A stretch of 64,000 nucleotides of DNA from Enterobacteriaceae bacterium B14 (lineage in GTDB: Bacteria; Pseudomonadota; Gammaproteobacteria; Enterobacterales; Enterobacteriaceae): the NCBI GenBank assembly GCA_000307305.1, contig DF158882.1:1177495-1241494 (forward strand), given 5' to 3'. Position numbers and translations under genes: made by a program. Below, in pieces: positions 1 through 10,233 of this stretch; the first letter of the stretch is position 1; every line of letters starts with the position of its first letter. The notes beneath the pieces are model-generated. The model searched no databases. It saw only the letters and a list, made by a program, of their open reading frames with translations, and was not told the DNA's origin.

Positions 1-201
1 TCCAGGATGCGCCCCTACCGCTACCCCCTTCTCTCGAGCCAAAGCAACCGTTTGCTGCATAATGACGGGATCGCCTGCGTGAAACCCTGTGGCGACATTC
101 GCTGAACTGATCAGCGTCATAATCTGTTCATCGACCCCATCACCGATGATCCAAGGGCCAAAATTTTCGCCAAGGTCTGAATTGATGTCGACTTCTGTCA
201 T
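1..201 (-). CDS. pxpA: 5-oxoprolinase subunit A (LamB/YcsF family), partial
   Basis: Only the first 67 codons lie in the window; the gene runs off the left edge. The start ATG is read on the minus strand at 199-201. The N-terminus reads [17 protein letters not shown], followed by a GDGVDEQIM stretch and then [13 protein letters not shown]. This is the typical opening of LamB/YcsF proteins, which contribute to the ATP-dependent 5-oxoprolinase PxpABC that converts 5-oxoproline to glutamate in the cytoplasm. The gene is divergent from a LysR-type regulator with 121 bp between the start codons, so that regulator probably controls it. I infer that pxpB and pxpC follow outside the window. The family call is confident from motif recognition; the rest of the operon cannot be seen. 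Confidence 0.85.
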   Translation of the reverse strand, partial: MTEVDINSDLGENFGPWIIGDGVDEQIMTLISSANVATGFHAGDPVIMQQTVALAREKGVAVGAHPG

Positions 202-238
202 ATGTATTCGCTCTTTTTGTTAAGGTAATGTTTCACAT

Positions 239-262
239 TGAATGTATAGTGTGCAATATTCA
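239..262. promoter_or_regulatory. Candidate LysR-type operator between pxpA and the LysR gene
   Basis: The divergent intergenic region holds an imperfect dyad with matching TGAAT and ATTCA ends about 14 bases apart. LysR regulators usually bind T-N11-A-like dyads between themselves and a divergent target. This is a sequence-shape guess only. Confidence 0.3.
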
Positions 263-322
263 TCGAAAAGACGTTTTTTTTGATGGGTTGATATCTGTAA
301 AACAGATACCTAGGAGTATGTA

Positions 323-1243
323 ATGGGCATCACCTTCCGACAGATCCGCTATTTTGTCGCTACCGCTGAAATCGGCCAAATATCTCAAGCCGCGATCCAA
401 CTGAATATTTCACAATCTGCGGTGACCAGTGCGATTCAAACGCTGGAAGCAAGTATTAATAGCCCCTTATTTATCCGTTCACAGCAGGGCGTTACTCTTA
501 CTGATGCAGGCCGCCAGTTTCTGAACCATGCCTACACCGTATTACGCAATATCGACGATGCACTGAACATTTCACAAGCCACCCCGAAAATGCAAGGTAG
601 TATCAATTTGGCGGCAAGTTATACCGTGATGGGATATTTTCTCCCCTTTCACCTACAACGTTTGTCACACTGGTATCCAAATCTTGTTTTTCAGGTACAT
701 GAAACGGAAAGGCAAAATATAGAACAAGGGCTTTTGACCGAGCAGTTCGATATGGCGTTGGTATTGACGTCAAACTTGACGCATCCAGACGTTATTTCAG
801 AGACATTAATTAATTCAAAACGCCGGCTTTGGCTTCCTGCTGGCCATCCTTTTTTGCGACATGAGCACTTGGACTTAGCAGATTTAGCCTCTGAACCTTT
901 TATCATGCTGACGGTAGACGAAGCCGACCAGAGTGCGATGCGCTATTGGATGCAGACGGGGCTGGAGCCAAATATTATGTTACGCACGAGTTCGGTCGAA
1001 TCAGTGCGTAGCATGGTGGCGAATGGGCAGGGGATATCCATTTTATCTGACTTGGTTTATCGTCCTTGGTCACTTGAACGAAAGCGTATCGAAACTCGCA
1101 CACTACATGAACAAGTGCATCCTATGAGTGTTGGGTTGGCATGGCGTCGTGGCATTACATTTACACCCGCCATGGAAGCATGTCGGAATTATTTTCACAG
1201 CGCGTTTCTCACACCACAGTTGGCAGCAAGCCGAAGTTCATAG
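323..1243 (+). CDS. LysR-family transcriptional regulator
   Basis: This 306-residue protein has the standard LysR length. Residues about 5-65 form the winged helix-turn-helix: FRQIRYFVATAE, then SQAAIQLNISQSAVTSAIQTLE, then LFIRSQQGVTLTDAGR. Residues about 90-295 form the substrate-binding (LysR_substrate) domain, with the usual VANGQGISILSD segment near residue 235. The ATG is preceded by an AGGAG ribosome site 7 bases upstream. The gene is divergent from pxpA, so it probably regulates 5-oxoproline or related uptake and degradation genes and its own expression; the effector cannot be read from sequence. A strong hairpin terminator follows. The family call is firm and the regulon is inferred. 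Confidence 0.9.
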   Translation: MGITFRQIRYFVATAEIGQISQAAIQLNISQSAVTSAIQTLEASINSPLFIRSQQGVTLTDAGRQFLNHAYTVLRNIDDALNISQATPKMQGSINLAASYTVMGYFLPFHLQRLSHWYPNLVFQVHETERQNIEQGLLTEQFDMALVLTSNLTHPDVISETLINSKRRLWLPAGHPFLRHEHLDLADLASEPFIMLTVDEADQSAMRYWMQTGLEPNIMLRTSSVESVRSMVANGQGISILSDLVYRPWSLERKRIETRTLHEQVHPMSVGLAWRRGITFTPAMEACRNYFHSAFLTPQLAASRSS

Positions 1244-1336
1244 GCATACTGCCCACCAGAGTGATAGCTGCAATCTGGCGCTGCTGGCTCGCATTTTTTG
1301 AGCTTGTAACTCTTTCTTGCTCTGCCTTTATTACGT

Positions 1337-1366
1337 CAAAAGGCGCTTTCGCGCCTTTTGATTTTT
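1337..1366 (+). terminator. Rho-independent terminator of the LysR gene
   Basis: A perfect 10-bp stem (CAAAAGGCGC / GCGCCTTTTG) with a TTTC loop at 1337-1360 is followed by ATTTTT. It lies between convergent lysR and clpA and may stop transcripts from both sides. Confidence 0.85.
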
Positions 1367-1382
1367 CATGCTTATCATTGAA

Positions 1383-3665
1383 TTAGTGGACTGCACCTTC
1401 TGACTTTTTCTTCTCGGCACTCATAAAATGGTAGGCGAGTTTGTTGGTTTTTGCATCCAGTTCAACTTTTACTGAGCCGCCATCAACCAGTGCACCAAAG
1501 AGCAGTTCATTCGCCAGTGGCTTTTTCAGATTTTCTTGGATTGAGCGGGTCATTGGGCGTGCGCCCATCGCTTTGTCGTAACCTTTTTCAGCCAGCCAGT
1601 TGCGAGCTTCTTTACTCACCTCAAGTGATACGCCTTTTGCGTCCAATTGAGCCTGTAGTTCAACAACAAACTTATCAACAACCAATTGAATGATTTCTGG
1701 TGATAAATGGTTGAACCAAATCGTGTTATCCAAACGGTTACGGAACTCCGGTGTGAAGATTTTTTTCAACTCGTCCATCGCATCAATACTGGTATCTTGT
1801 TGCGTAAAACCGATGGATTTACGTTGGATCTCACGAACACCAGCGTTCGTCGTCATCACTAAGATCACATTGCGGAAATCTGCCTTGCGACCGTTGTTAT
1901 CCGTCAGGGTGCCGTTATCCATCACCTGTAGCAGGAGATTGAATACGTCTGGGTGAGCTTTTTCGATTTCATCCAGTAGCACAACGGAGTGAGGATGTTT
2001 AATCACCGCATCCGTCAACAATCCACCTTGTTCAAAACCGACATAGCCCGGAGGTGCACCAATCAAGCGGCTAACCGTGTGGCGCTCCATATACTCAGAC
2101 ATATCAAACCGTAGCAGTTCGATGCCCAATGCTTTAGAGAGCTGAACCGTGACCTCTGTTTTACCGACACCCGTAGGGCCAGCAAATAGGAAAGAACCTA
2201 CTGGTTTATGCTCTTGTCCCAACCCAGCTCGGTTCATCTTGATAGCCTCAGTCAACACATCAATCGCATCATCTTGACCAAAGACCAGCATTTTCAAACG
2301 ATCGCCCAACGATCTCAACACGTCACGATCGCTGGCTGATACCGATTTCTCTGGAATACGGGCAATGCGCGCCACCACGGATTCAATATCAGCAACGTTG
2401 ACGGTTTTCTTACGCTTACTCACCGGCATGAGGCGGCTGCGAGCACCCGCTTCATCGATAACATCAATCGCCTTATCCGGCAGATGACGATCATTGATAT
2501 ATTTCACCGATAGCTCTACCGCCGCACGCAGGGCTTTCGCAGTATAGCGAACATCGTGGTGAGCCTCATACTTCGCCTTCAAACCACTGAGGATCTGCAC
2601 AGTCTCTTCTGTAGAAGGCTCAGTAATATCAATTTTCTGGAAACGACGCGCTAACGCCCTATCCTTCTCAAAAATATTGCTGAACTCCTGATAGGTTGTA
2701 GAACCAATAACCCGAATCTTACCGCTAGAAAGCAGCGGCTTAATCAAGTTAGCGGCATCTACTTGCCCACCAGACGCGGCACCCGCACCGATGATCGTAT
2801 GGATTTCATCAATAAACAGAATGCTGCTCTTATCCTGTTCAAGCTGCTTGAGCAGGGCTTTAAAACGTTTTTCAAAATCACCGCGGTATTTCGTGCCAGC
2901 GAGAAGAGAACCAATATCCAGAGAGTAGATAGTGCAATCCGCAATCACTTCCGGTACATCATGTTGCTCGATACGCCATGCCAACCCTTCCGCAATCGCG
3001 GTTTTACCCACGCCGGATTCTCCCACCAGTAACGGGTTGTTCTTACGACGACGGCATAAAACCTGGATGGCTCTCTCCAACTCTTTATCGCGACCAATAA
3101 GTGGGTCAATCCCCCCAACTCTGGCCAACTGATTCAGATTGGTGGTGAAATTCTCCATCCGATCTTCGTTACCCGCAGCAGGCTCTTCGCTGGATGGGTT
3201 TTCAGCACCAGGTGCAGGCCCAGCCTCTTCATCTTTGCGAACACCATGGGAAATAAAATTGACGATATCTAGGCGGCTAACATCATGTTTACGCAGCAGA
3301 TAGGCAGCCTGAGACTCCTGCTCGCTAAAAATAGCCACCAACACATTCGCTCCAGTCACTTCACTGCGACCAGAAGACTGAACATGGAATACAGCGCGTT
3401 GTAAGACACGCTGAAAGCTTAAAGTGGGTTGAGTATCACGCTCTTCAGTTGTTGCAGGTAAAACCGGAGTGGTCTGTTCGATGAACGTTTCCAATTCTTG
3501 ACGCAACGTAGCCAAATCCACACGGCAAGCTTCTAGCGCATCACGCGCAGAAGGGTTACCCAACAGTGCCAGCAATAAGTGTTCCACTGTCATGAACTCA
3601 TGGCGGTATTCCCTCGCTCTGGCAAAGGCCATGTTGAGACTGAGTTCCAGTTCTTGATTGAGCAT
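1383..3665 (-). CDS. clpA: ATP-dependent Clp protease ATP-binding subunit ClpA
   Basis: ClpA is the AAA+ unfoldase that feeds ClpP and receives N-degron substrates from ClpS in the cytoplasm. The 760-residue protein has the Clp N-domain (MLNQELELSLN and EFMTVEHLLLALL, residues 1-145), then AAA module 1 with Walker A GESGVGKT and Walker B ILFIDEIHT. AAA module 2 has Walker A GPTGVGKT, the pore-loop segment GAPPGYVGFEQGG and sensor regions. The ClpP-docking loop reads IGF. A GTG two codons upstream (3671) is in frame, but it overlaps the GGGGAGG ribosome site. The ATG at 3665 has ideal spacing and matches the E. coli N-terminus. clpS lies 30 bp upstream on the same strand, the usual clpSA arrangement. 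No defect is seen. Confidence 0.97.
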   Translation of the reverse strand: MLNQELELSLNMAFARAREYRHEFMTVEHLLLALLGNPSARDALEACRVDLATLRQELETFIEQTTPVLPATTEERDTQPTLSFQRVLQRAVFHVQSSGRSEVTGANVLVAIFSEQESQAAYLLRKHDVSRLDIVNFISHGVRKDEEAGPAPGAENPSSEEPAAGNEDRMENFTTNLNQLARVGGIDPLIGRDKELERAIQVLCRRRKNNPLLVGESGVGKTAIAEGLAWRIEQHDVPEVIADCTIYSLDIGSLLAGTKYRGDFEKRFKALLKQLEQDKSSILFIDEIHTIIGAGAASGGQVDAANLIKPLLSSGKIRVIGSTTYQEFSNIFEKDRALARRFQKIDITEPSTEETVQILSGLKAKYEAHHDVRYTAKALRAAVELSVKYINDRHLPDKAIDVIDEAGARSRLMPVSKRKKTVNVADIESVVARIARIPEKSVSASDRDVLRSLGDRLKMLVFGQDDAIDVLTEAIKMNRAGLGQEHKPVGSFLFAGPTGVGKTEVTVQLSKALGIELLRFDMSEYMERHTVSRLIGAPPGYVGFEQGGLLTDAVIKHPHSVVLLDEIEKAHPDVFNLLLQVMDNGTLTDNNGRKADFRNVILVMTTNAGVREIQRKSIGFTQQDTSIDAMDELKKIFTPEFRNRLDNTIWFNHLSPEIIQLVVDKFVVELQAQLDAKGVSLEVSKEARNWLAEKGYDKAMGARPMTRSIQENLKKPLANELLFGALVDGGSVKVELDAKTNKLAYHFMSAEKKKSEGAVH

Positions 3666-3695
3666 AGGCACCTCCCCAAAAGATATTACTTAATG

Positions 3696-4016
3696 TCAGG
3701 CTTTTTCTAACGTACAAAGCAGTGGGTGTTCATTTTCCCGCGCGTAGCGGTTAACAAAAGCAACTTTCGTTTCTGCCACTTCAGCCGTAAACACGCCACA
3801 TACCGCTTTACCTTGATGATGAACAGCTAACATCAACTGTGTTGCTCGTTCAATATCATAAGAAAAGAACTTTTGCAGAACGTCTATCACAAACTCCATC
3901 GGTGTATAATCATCATTGTTCAATATAACTTTATACATAGACGGCGGTTTTACCGCATCACTCTGCTTTTTTTCTACTGTTTGCTCTAAATCCCAGAGCT
4001 CTTTAGCGTTACCCAT
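3696..4016 (-). CDS. clpS: ATP-dependent Clp protease adaptor ClpS
   Basis: ClpS is the N-recognin that binds N-terminal Leu, Phe, Tyr or Trp degrons and delivers them to the ClpA N-domain. The protein is 106 residues, the same length as E. coli ClpS. It has the [21 protein letters not shown] core with the substrate-contacting Asn/Asp pair, the [17 protein letters not shown] segment that carries the pocket His, and the end [13 protein letters not shown]. The N-terminal 25 residues are diverged, as is normal for the flexible extension that enters the ClpA pore. It is co-directional with clpA and probably co-transcribed. The opposite flank is the cspD upstream region, as in E. coli. Confidence 0.97.
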   Translation of the reverse strand: MGNAKELWDLEQTVEKKQSDAVKPPSMYKVILNNDDYTPMEFVIDVLQKFFSYDIERATQLMLAVHHQGKAVCGVFTAEVAETKVAFVNRYARENEHPLLCTLEKA

Positions 4017-4501
4017 TACTGGCCCATCACTTTGCTAACCCATTTGAAAACAACAAAACATGTTGATTTACCGAAATAGCCTATCTTGAATATAAGCCAT
4101 CTCCTCCAAAACGCCGATAAACAAAATCATCTCTTGCTAAGAATGATCAACTTATCGTCTTCCTACTTAAAAAAATAGTCCATCGACGGTAATAGCGTTA
4201 TCTACTTCAAACTTTTAGAAACAAATTTGCAACAAAAAGAGTGATTGCTTGACGCTCTTCCCTCATTCACTAAAGTGTAAATCGGTAAGCTCATTACCAT
4301 TTAGTTTTAGTCGGTATATTGAATTCTACTGGATGTACACACACAGCAACGTATTAGAGAGTAAAAACCTTAAATGATACGTAAATCCATGAATGTAGCT
4401 TACACAGAAGCAGATAGGACGTTGGGTATTATAACAATCACAGTAGAAATATCATGCTCTCATCTAACTAACAGAAGTATCTTGCGAGGGATGTAGAAGT
4501 T
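4017..4501 (+). promoter_or_regulatory. clpS-cspD divergent intergenic region with candidate cspD promoter
   Basis: These 485 AT-rich bases hold no credible gene. A sigma-70-like pair reads TTGACG at 4249-4254, a 16-base spacer, then TAAAGT at 4271-4276, pointing toward cspD and implying a leader of about 215 nt. The ribosome site for cspD is weak (GAGGGATGTAGAAGTT ahead of the ATG). The clpS promoter must lie in the left part, but I could not pick it. The promoter call is a guess. Confidence 0.35.
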
Positions 4502-4726
4502 ATGGAGACGGGTACTGTAAAGTGGTTTAACAATGCAAAAGGCTTTGGGTTTATCTGCCCTACTGAAGGGGGGGAGGATATTTTCGCCCACTACTCCACC
4601 ATCCAAATGGATGGTTACCGAACCCTAAGAGCAGGCCAACAGGTTCATTTTAGTGTTCATGAAGGGCCAAAAGGGAATCACGCAAGCGCGATTATTCCCA
4701 TTGAAAACGAACCTGCTACCGCCTGA
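4502..4726 (+). CDS. cspD: Cold shock-like protein CspD
   Basis: This 74-residue single cold-shock domain protein begins METGTVKWFNNAKGFGFI, which contains the RNP1 motif, and continues with DIFAHYSTIQ (RNP2-like) and HEGPKGNHASAI. The sequence and its location next to clpS identify it as CspD rather than CspA. CspD is not cold-induced; in E. coli it accumulates in stationary phase, binds single-stranded DNA and inhibits replication. A 13-bp hairpin terminator follows within about 30 bases. Nothing is unusual apart from the long upstream region. Confidence 0.96.
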   Translation: METGTVKWFNNAKGFGFICPTEGGEDIFAHYSTIQMDGYRTLRAGQQVHFSVHEGPKGNHASAIIPIENEPATA

Positions 4727-4751
4727 TATCGTCAAAACTTTTTTATATTCC

Positions 4752-4783
4752 ATAAGAAACGGAGCCTAAACTCCGTTTCTTAT
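4752..4783. terminator. Hairpin terminator after cspD
   Basis: A perfect 13-bp stem (ATAAGAAACGGAG / CTCCGTTTCTTAT) has a CCTAAA loop. No long T run follows on the plus strand, but AT-rich tracts flank both sides. It sits between convergent cspD and macB and could serve both. Confidence 0.7.
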
Positions 4784-4839
4784 CTCACAACTATCCCGTC
4801 TTTATATCAATGCTGCATTCCGATAAAACCCATGACTCG

Positions 4840-6795
4840 TTACTCTCGTGCTAACGCATCAATAGGGTCTAAACGTGCTGCGCTGCGGGCTGGGAGATAA
4901 CCAAATACCACGCCAATCCCCGTTGAACAGAGAAATGCACTAAATAGTGCAAATGGTGGGAAACTGATCGTCCAGCCCGGTAATAACAACTGAACCAGTA
5001 AACCAATCATAAATGACAGCGTAATGCCTAGTGCGCCCCCAACTAGACAAACCAATACAGCTTCAATCAAAAACTGCTGCAAAACATCGCTAGACCTCGC
5101 CCCTACCGCCATGCGAATACCGATCTCTTTGGTTCGTTCTGTCACAGACACCAGCATAATATTCATCACGCCAATACCGCCTACAATCAGTGAAATAACC
5201 GCTACTAAAGTGAGAAACAATTGTAACGTCTGAGTCGTTTTCTCAGCCGCTTGTACCATCGTATCCATATTGAAAGTGAAGAAATCTTTCTTGCCGTGCC
5301 GTAACTCCAATAGTCGCGTCACCTGCTGCTCGGCTTCTTTGCTGTTGTAATTGTCGCGAATACGCACGGTAATTTGGTCAAACCAAGATTGCCCTTTTAG
5401 ACGCGTTCCCATTGTGGTGTAAGGGATCCAGACACGTAGCGAATTGCCACCGCCGAACATCATTTTTTTCTCTGCAGCAACGCCTACGATGGTCGCAGGC
5501 ATATTGCCGATGAGTATCACTTTTCCCACCACCTTTTTTTGGTCTGGGAATAGGAGACGTAGCGTATTTTGGTCTATCACCACCACCTGAGACTGAGCCT
5601 GCATCTGCTCACTACTAAGCGTGGTTCCCTCCGACATTGTCATACCAAAAACACCAAAGTACTGCTCACTCACACCAGCAACATTGGCAGGAACATCCGT
5701 ATTGCCAAAACGCAGGCGCATACTGCCGGAAATCGCAGGGGAGACGTCTTTCACATAAGGTTGCGCCCCCAGCGCCGCCATATCATCCACCGTTAGCGCC
5801 CTTGCCGTCGAAGGGTCATCATCACCAAAATCTTTTCCAGGGTAGATATCCATCGTATTCGTACCGATAGAACGGATATCCGCCAGCACCATCTGTTTTG
5901 CAGCATCCCCAATCACGACGATCGATACCACAGAGGCGATACCGATAATAATCCCTAGCATGGTCAACGCTGTGCGCATCTTGTTCGCCGCCATCGCGAG
6001 CCAAGCCATAGAAAAAGCTTCTCTAAAACGGCCAATAACTTGTGGCCATCCGCTAGGTTGAACCTTCGTAGCAGCAGGCTCGATAAGTGAAGGTGCCACA
6101 TCGTCTTGCCTTGTTTGCTGGCGATCCGCCGTTATCTCTCCATCATGGATCTCAATGACTCTCTCAGCCTGAGCCGCAATAGCAGGATCGTGGGTAACAA
6201 TCACCACAGTATGTCCCTGCGCTTTAAGCTGTTTGAGAATACCCATCACCTCTTTCCCTGAGTGGCTATCCAGCGCTCCTGTTGGTTCATCCGCTAAGAT
6301 AACTTGCCCACCGTTCATCAAGGCTCTGGCAATACTCACGCGCTGCTGCTGCCCACCGGAGAGCTGTGAAGGGGAATACGCTGTTCGTTCACCTAATCCA
6401 AGGCGCTGTAACAGTTCACTCGCGCGCTGATGGCGTTCCGCCTTGCCCATCCCTGCATAAACAGCGGGCACTTCGACATTATGGTTAGCACTAAGGTGGG
6501 GTAAAAGATGGTAACGCTGGAAGATGAAGCCAAAGTGCTCACGGCGCAGTGCCGCCAGTTCGTCGTTGCTCATCTGGGCAACATCCTGCCCAGCAACACA
6601 GTAGGTTCCAGCACTGGGCTTGTCTAAGCAGCCCAGAATATTCATTAAGGTCGATTTTCCTGAGCCTGAAGCACCGATAATGGCCACCATCTCGCCCGCT
6701 TCAATCTTAAGGGAAACCCCTTTTAGCACATCGACAATTTGATCGCCGGAGCGGTAGCTGCGGCGAATATCTTTTAGCTCTAGCAGTGCTGTCAT
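4840..6795 (-). CDS. macB: Macrolide/toxin export ATP-binding and permease protein MacB
   Basis: MacB is the inner-membrane ABC transporter of the MacAB-TolC pump, which exports macrolides, enterotoxin and heme-related compounds. The 651-residue protein has an N-terminal ATPase domain (1-225) with Walker [10 protein letters not shown], signature [15 protein letters not shown], Walker [13 protein letters not shown] and the H-loop VTHD. The MacB permease follows: one membrane helix near residues 275-300, a large periplasmic domain (about 310-520), then three helices (about 525-640) in the FtsX-like fold. The start codon overlaps the end of macA by 4 bases, indicating translational coupling. It matches the family's usual length and appears intact. 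Confidence 0.96.
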   Translation of the reverse strand: MTALLELKDIRRSYRSGDQIVDVLKGVSLKIEAGEMVAIIGASGSGKSTLMNILGCLDKPSAGTYCVAGQDVAQMSNDELAALRREHFGFIFQRYHLLPHLSANHNVEVPAVYAGMGKAERHQRASELLQRLGLGERTAYSPSQLSGGQQQRVSIARALMNGGQVILADEPTGALDSHSGKEVMGILKQLKAQGHTVVIVTHDPAIAAQAERVIEIHDGEITADRQQTRQDDVAPSLIEPAATKVQPSGWPQVIGRFREAFSMAWLAMAANKMRTALTMLGIIIGIASVVSIVVIGDAAKQMVLADIRSIGTNTMDIYPGKDFGDDDPSTARALTVDDMAALGAQPYVKDVSPAISGSMRLRFGNTDVPANVAGVSEQYFGVFGMTMSEGTTLSSEQMQAQSQVVVIDQNTLRLLFPDQKKVVGKVILIGNMPATIVGVAAEKKMMFGGGNSLRVWIPYTTMGTRLKGQSWFDQITVRIRDNYNSKEAEQQVTRLLELRHGKKDFFTFNMDTMVQAAEKTTQTLQLFLTLVAVISLIVGGIGVMNIMLVSVTERTKEIGIRMAVGARSSDVLQQFLIEAVLVCLVGGALGITLSFMIGLLVQLLLPGWTISFPPFALFSAFLCSTGIGVVFGYLPARSAARLDPIDALARE

Positions 6796-7916
6796 GGCAT
6801 CTCTTCCACTGCACCACGGCTGATGATCACATTATCCCCCTCTTTCAGACCAGAGATCACATGAACATCTACGTTATTGCGTGCGCCAATCGTCACCAAG
6901 CGCTCTTCTTCTTTGTCTTTATTCAGAATCGCCACTTTATAGCGTCCATCGGGCTGCTTCTCACCTAGCGCTGCCAAAGGAACAGCCAAAACCTGCTTCT
7001 CACCAGCCAGGATAATATGCACCTGTGCTGTCATCTGTAAGCGCAACAATCCTTTTTCATTAGGCACTTCAAAGCGAGCATAGTAGAAAATAGCGTCGTT
7101 CACTTTTTCTGGCGTCGGTTGAATATCCTTCAACGTTCCCTGAAAGCGGGTCGTCGGGTCACCCAGCACAGTAAACCATGCCGGTTGCCCCGGTTTAAGG
7201 CGGATAACATCAGCTTCAGACACTTGAGCCTTAACCAGCATCGTGCCCATATTTGCCAGTGTCAAAATGTTCGGCGCCTGTTGTGCGGCAATCACAGTCT
7301 GCCCTTCTAACGTGGTAATTTGTACCACTTCACCATCCATAGGTGCGACTATCTTGGTGTAGTCCAGATTGATTTTAGCCGTATCCAGACTCGCCTTGCT
7401 CTTATTGACCTGCGCATTGATGGTACCAATGCTGGCTTTTTTAACCGCGACCTCAGTAACGGCTCTATCGAGTTCCTGACGCGATACCGCCTGCACTTTC
7501 GCCAGTTTTTGCTGGCGTGCTAACGTCACCTCAGCAAATTTCAGCTCTGCTTTTGCTTGTGTCAATTGAGCATTAAGTTCTTCTAGCGATGCTTCAACTT
7601 CTAAAATCTGGTTCTGGGCTTGCTGTGGATCGATAACGGCTAAAAGCTGGCCTTGGGTGACACTGTCGCCTATTTCCACATAGAGCTTTTGCATCTGCCC
7701 ACTGACCTGAGCCCCCACATCAACTTTACGCACAGCATCTAACTGCCCAGTGGCCAAGACACTTTGCTCGATGTCTTTTTTCTCTACCTTGATCGTTTGG
7801 TAGCTTACTGGTTCAGGCCACATTTTATACGTTATGAACAGTACAGCGAGCACAGCACAAGCACTTAAAATCAATACCTTGCGGTAATTAGGTTTCTTAT
7901 TTAGAGCCGATTTCAT
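6792..7916 (-). CDS. macA: Macrolide export periplasmic adaptor MacA
   Basis: MacA is the membrane-fusion protein that links MacB to an outer-membrane channel of the TolC type. The 374 residues open with a short basic segment and a membrane anchor ([20 protein letters not shown], about 14-33). A barrel-sandwich lipoyl domain follows ([19 protein letters not shown] and [13 protein letters not shown]), with a long alpha-helical hairpin between about 95 and 180 and beta-barrel and membrane-proximal domains at the end. It is the first gene of macAB. The 198 bases upstream up to the DUF2913-like gene presumably hold the promoter, but I saw no clear -10/-35. No TolC gene lies in the window. Confidence 0.96.
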   Translation of the reverse strand: MKSALNKKPNYRKVLILSACAVLAVLFITYKMWPEPVSYQTIKVEKKDIEQSVLATGQLDAVRKVDVGAQVSGQMQKLYVEIGDSVTQGQLLAVIDPQQAQNQILEVEASLEELNAQLTQAKAELKFAEVTLARQQKLAKVQAVSRQELDRAVTEVAVKKASIGTINAQVNKSKASLDTAKINLDYTKIVAPMDGEVVQITTLEGQTVIAAQQAPNILTLANMGTMLVKAQVSEADVIRLKPGQPAWFTVLGDPTTRFQGTLKDIQPTPEKVNDAIFYYARFEVPNEKGLLRLQMTAQVHIILAGEKQVLAVPLAALGEKQPDGRYKVAILNKDKEEERLVTIGARNNVDVHVISGLKEGDNVIISRGAVEEMP

Positions 7917-8114
7917 TATTTTCCGTCATCATAAAGTAAGCCCCGAAAAGATGGGGGGACATAAGCATCGATATAAGAATGCAATGTAAACAGGAGGACA
8001 GAAAACATTTTTCGCTATACCGAGTCAAGAGAGAGACGTAAATAGCGCCCTTCTTATTTAGCTAGACCCGTTCAACACACCTCAAAATAGCGATTTCAAC
8101 GACAAAAAATCTAA

Positions 8115-8720
8115 CTAAAGTGGCGCTATTGTAAATTGCCAGCACCCATTGAGCATGTCCTGTAATGGCGCATAGTATTGATAATGAAAGTTCAGCTCAT
8201 CTAATCTGCACGCTACTGCGCTAAAATCTCCCTTGATAAATAACTCAAGTGGCGTCACTAGCTTTCCTTCTACACTGAATGCCGTTCTCAGCGGTTCTCT
8301 CTCAAGAAATAGGATGGAGCCATCCAAAAGAGTACTAGTGCTAGGCCAATCGGCTTTGTTACCGATGACCGTCTCCCACCCTTCATCCTTAAACACAGAG
8401 AGAAGATAAGTAAGCCGAAATACATCTTCACGATGAAGTACGTTTCCCGTGCAGGAATACCAGATGTTTTTTAACTTCTGATATAACTTGGCATTTGGCC
8501 CCTCTCGTTTTGCCATATCAATTAAACTGTTTAATTCACTAGCCACACAGCGAGGAAAGGTTCTTTTTTTAAGGGAGGTCGCTAACCAGCGAGTCAGAAA
8601 AAAATGTTCGCCGTAAAGAGATTTAATGGTGCCATATTTCCAAGCGAGGTCGGCGGCAATAATCCCACACCATGCCATATGAGCGAAATGCTCATATTCA
8701 TCCTGATTTTCATTCAACAT
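8115..8720 (-). CDS. DUF2913-like protein of unknown function
   Basis: This 201-residue soluble protein has no signal peptide or membrane segment. The central pattern HFFLTRWLATSLKKRTFPRC and the following NSLIDMAKREGPNAKLYQKLKNIWYSCTG resemble the DUF2913 family found in Enterobacterales, whose function is unknown. The ribosome site ahead of the ATG is poor, and the gene sits alone with about 180-200 bp on each side, between macA and the galactarate/glucarate genes. There is no evidence of shared function with either neighbour. The family call is from memory of the motif and is moderately sure; no function is proposed. Confidence 0.7.
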   Translation of the reverse strand: MLNENQDEYEHFAHMAWCGIIAADLAWKYGTIKSLYGEHFFLTRWLATSLKKRTFPRCVASELNSLIDMAKREGPNAKLYQKLKNIWYSCTGNVLHREDVFRLTYLLSVFKDEGWETVIGNKADWPSTSTLLDGSILFLEREPLRTAFSVEGKLVTPLELFIKGDFSAVACRLDELNFHYQYYAPLQDMLNGCWQFTIAPL

Positions 8721-8898
8721 AGATTATTTAAAATATAACGTATTTAAAAAAAACAGTGGTGAAAAGAAGGTACAGCAGCCCTTTTGCATGACATTAAATT
8801 CATACACTATTAAGCCGCTGCATTAAAAACATTATTACAATCAATTAGATGATCATTAATTTAGATTAATGAACATGGTCATCTTAATAAAAGTATCT

Positions 8899-10059
8899 TT
8901 ATTCTTTCGTCATACTATATGGAAGAGACTCACCTAACTTTAAGACTGCAGCAATATTCCGTGAGGCCATAAAGATGTTTTTATATGCACTATCCATGGC
9001 TTCATTTAGCGTACAAATCTTGAAGAGCACACTAAATACTGCATCCACACCATAATCGTGCACAACCCCCACATCTTCCGATAACGAGCCTGCAATACCG
9101 ATCACCGGCTTATTAAATCGTTTTGCAATCTTGGCAACACCAACGGGAACTTTGCCATTGATGCTCTGGCTATCCATTCGCCCTTCCCCCGTAATAACGA
9201 GATCTGCCTTTTCAATTAACGATGCCAGCCCCAGCGCTTCTGTCACAATTTCTATTCCTTGGCGCAGCTCCGCATGGCAAAAAGCCAGCAACCCCGCCCC
9301 TAACCCACCCGCAGCACCAGAGCCGGGGATGCTTTCCACACTGATATTTAGATCACGCTGTATCACCTCAGCGAAGTGTGTCAGGTTTTTATCTAGTACC
9401 GCGATATCTTGCGCTGTTGCCCCTTTTTGCGGGCCAAAGATAACGGATGCGCCGTTATTTCCCGTCAGGGGATTAGTCACATCACAGGCTACTTCAATCT
9501 TGCACTCTTTCAGCCTAGGCTCCAGATTGCTGATATCAATCTGTGCAATACGGCCTATTTCCCCACCGCCAAAGCCTATTTCTTCGCCCTCTTTGGTGAG
9601 AAGTTTACCGCCCAATGCCTGAACCATACCCGCACCACCATCATTAGTGGCACTACCACCAATGCCGATAATGCAGTGTCGGACACCGTAATCCAACGCA
9701 CTACGGATGAGTTCCCCCGTTCCGTAAGAGGTGGTTTTTAATGGTGCACGTTTATCTGCGGGAACAAGCTCTAAACCACTGGCTGCCGCCATTTCGATAA
9801 AAGCACAGGTTCCATCGCCAGAAATACCGAAAAATGCCTCTCTCTTTTCGCCTAATGGTCCCGTTACGTTAACCGTAATTTTCTTTCCTTGGGTAGCAGC
9901 CACCATCGCATCTACCGTTCCTTCACCACCGTCTGCAACTGGTACTCTGTAATAATCAGCGTCAGGATAAATATCTTTAAACCCCGCTTCGATAGCGGTA
10001 GCCACATCTAAAGCCGATAAACTCTCTTTATACGAATCCGGTGCGATCACAATCTTCAT
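8899..10059 (-). CDS. garK: Glycerate 2-kinase GarK
   Basis: GarK phosphorylates D-glycerate, the product of tartronate semialdehyde reduction, to 2-phosphoglycerate, which enters glycolysis. The 386-residue protein shows the glycerate kinase type-1 features: MKIVIAPDSYKESLSA at the start, VPVADGGEGTVDAM, GIGGSATNDGGAGM near residue 135, and LVITGEGRMDSQSINGK near residue 285. It is the last gene of the leftward gudP-gudX'-gudD-garL-garR-garK run and lies 174 bp after garR, with a stem-loop in the gap. It is intact and of normal length. Control is presumably by CdaR with the rest of the locus, as in E. coli. Confidence 0.95.
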   Translation of the reverse strand: MKIVIAPDSYKESLSALDVATAIEAGFKDIYPDADYYRVPVADGGEGTVDAMVAATQGKKITVNVTGPLGEKREAFFGISGDGTCAFIEMAAASGLELVPADKRAPLKTTSYGTGELIRSALDYGVRHCIIGIGGSATNDGGAGMVQALGGKLLTKEGEEIGFGGGEIGRIAQIDISNLEPRLKECKIEVACDVTNPLTGNNGASVIFGPQKGATAQDIAVLDKNLTHFAEVIQRDLNISVESIPGSGAAGGLGAGLLAFCHAELRQGIEIVTEALGLASLIEKADLVITGEGRMDSQSINGKVPVGVAKIAKRFNKPVIGIAGSLSEDVGVVHDYGVDAVFSVLFKICTLNEAMDSAYKNIFMASRNIAAVLKLGESLPYSMTKE

Positions 10060-10193
10060 AAGATATCCGTGCTGCTAAAGCGAACGTAATGATTTTGTCT
10101 GATAAGAATCCATCTCAACAATTCTCTTTGCATCCCTCCTAATTGACGCTGTCGCTCACCACGTTGATACAGCCTCAACTAGTTTGGATAGCT

Positions 10194-10226
10194 GCCTGAT
10201 ACTCAACGGCGAATTCAGTATCAGGC
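10194..10226. other. Intercistronic stem-loop after garR
   Basis: A perfect 10-bp inverted repeat (GCCTGATACT / AGTATCAGGC) with a 13-base loop lies just past the garR stop codon. There is no T run, so it is more likely an mRNA 3'-end stabiliser or weak attenuator than a terminator. It could set a lower level for garK. Confidence 0.5.
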
Positions 10227-10233
10227 CTGTCTC

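Noticed and set aside
3666-3671. GTG at 3671 as the clpA start
   Set aside because: It overlaps the ribosome site; the ATG at 3665 gives the family's N-terminus MLNQELE.
4840-7916. MacAB considered as the exporter for the microcin-like peptides
   Set aside because: MacB has no C39 peptidase domain, lies about 25 kb away, and is a conserved core pump; double-glycine leaders need a peptidase-containing exporter.
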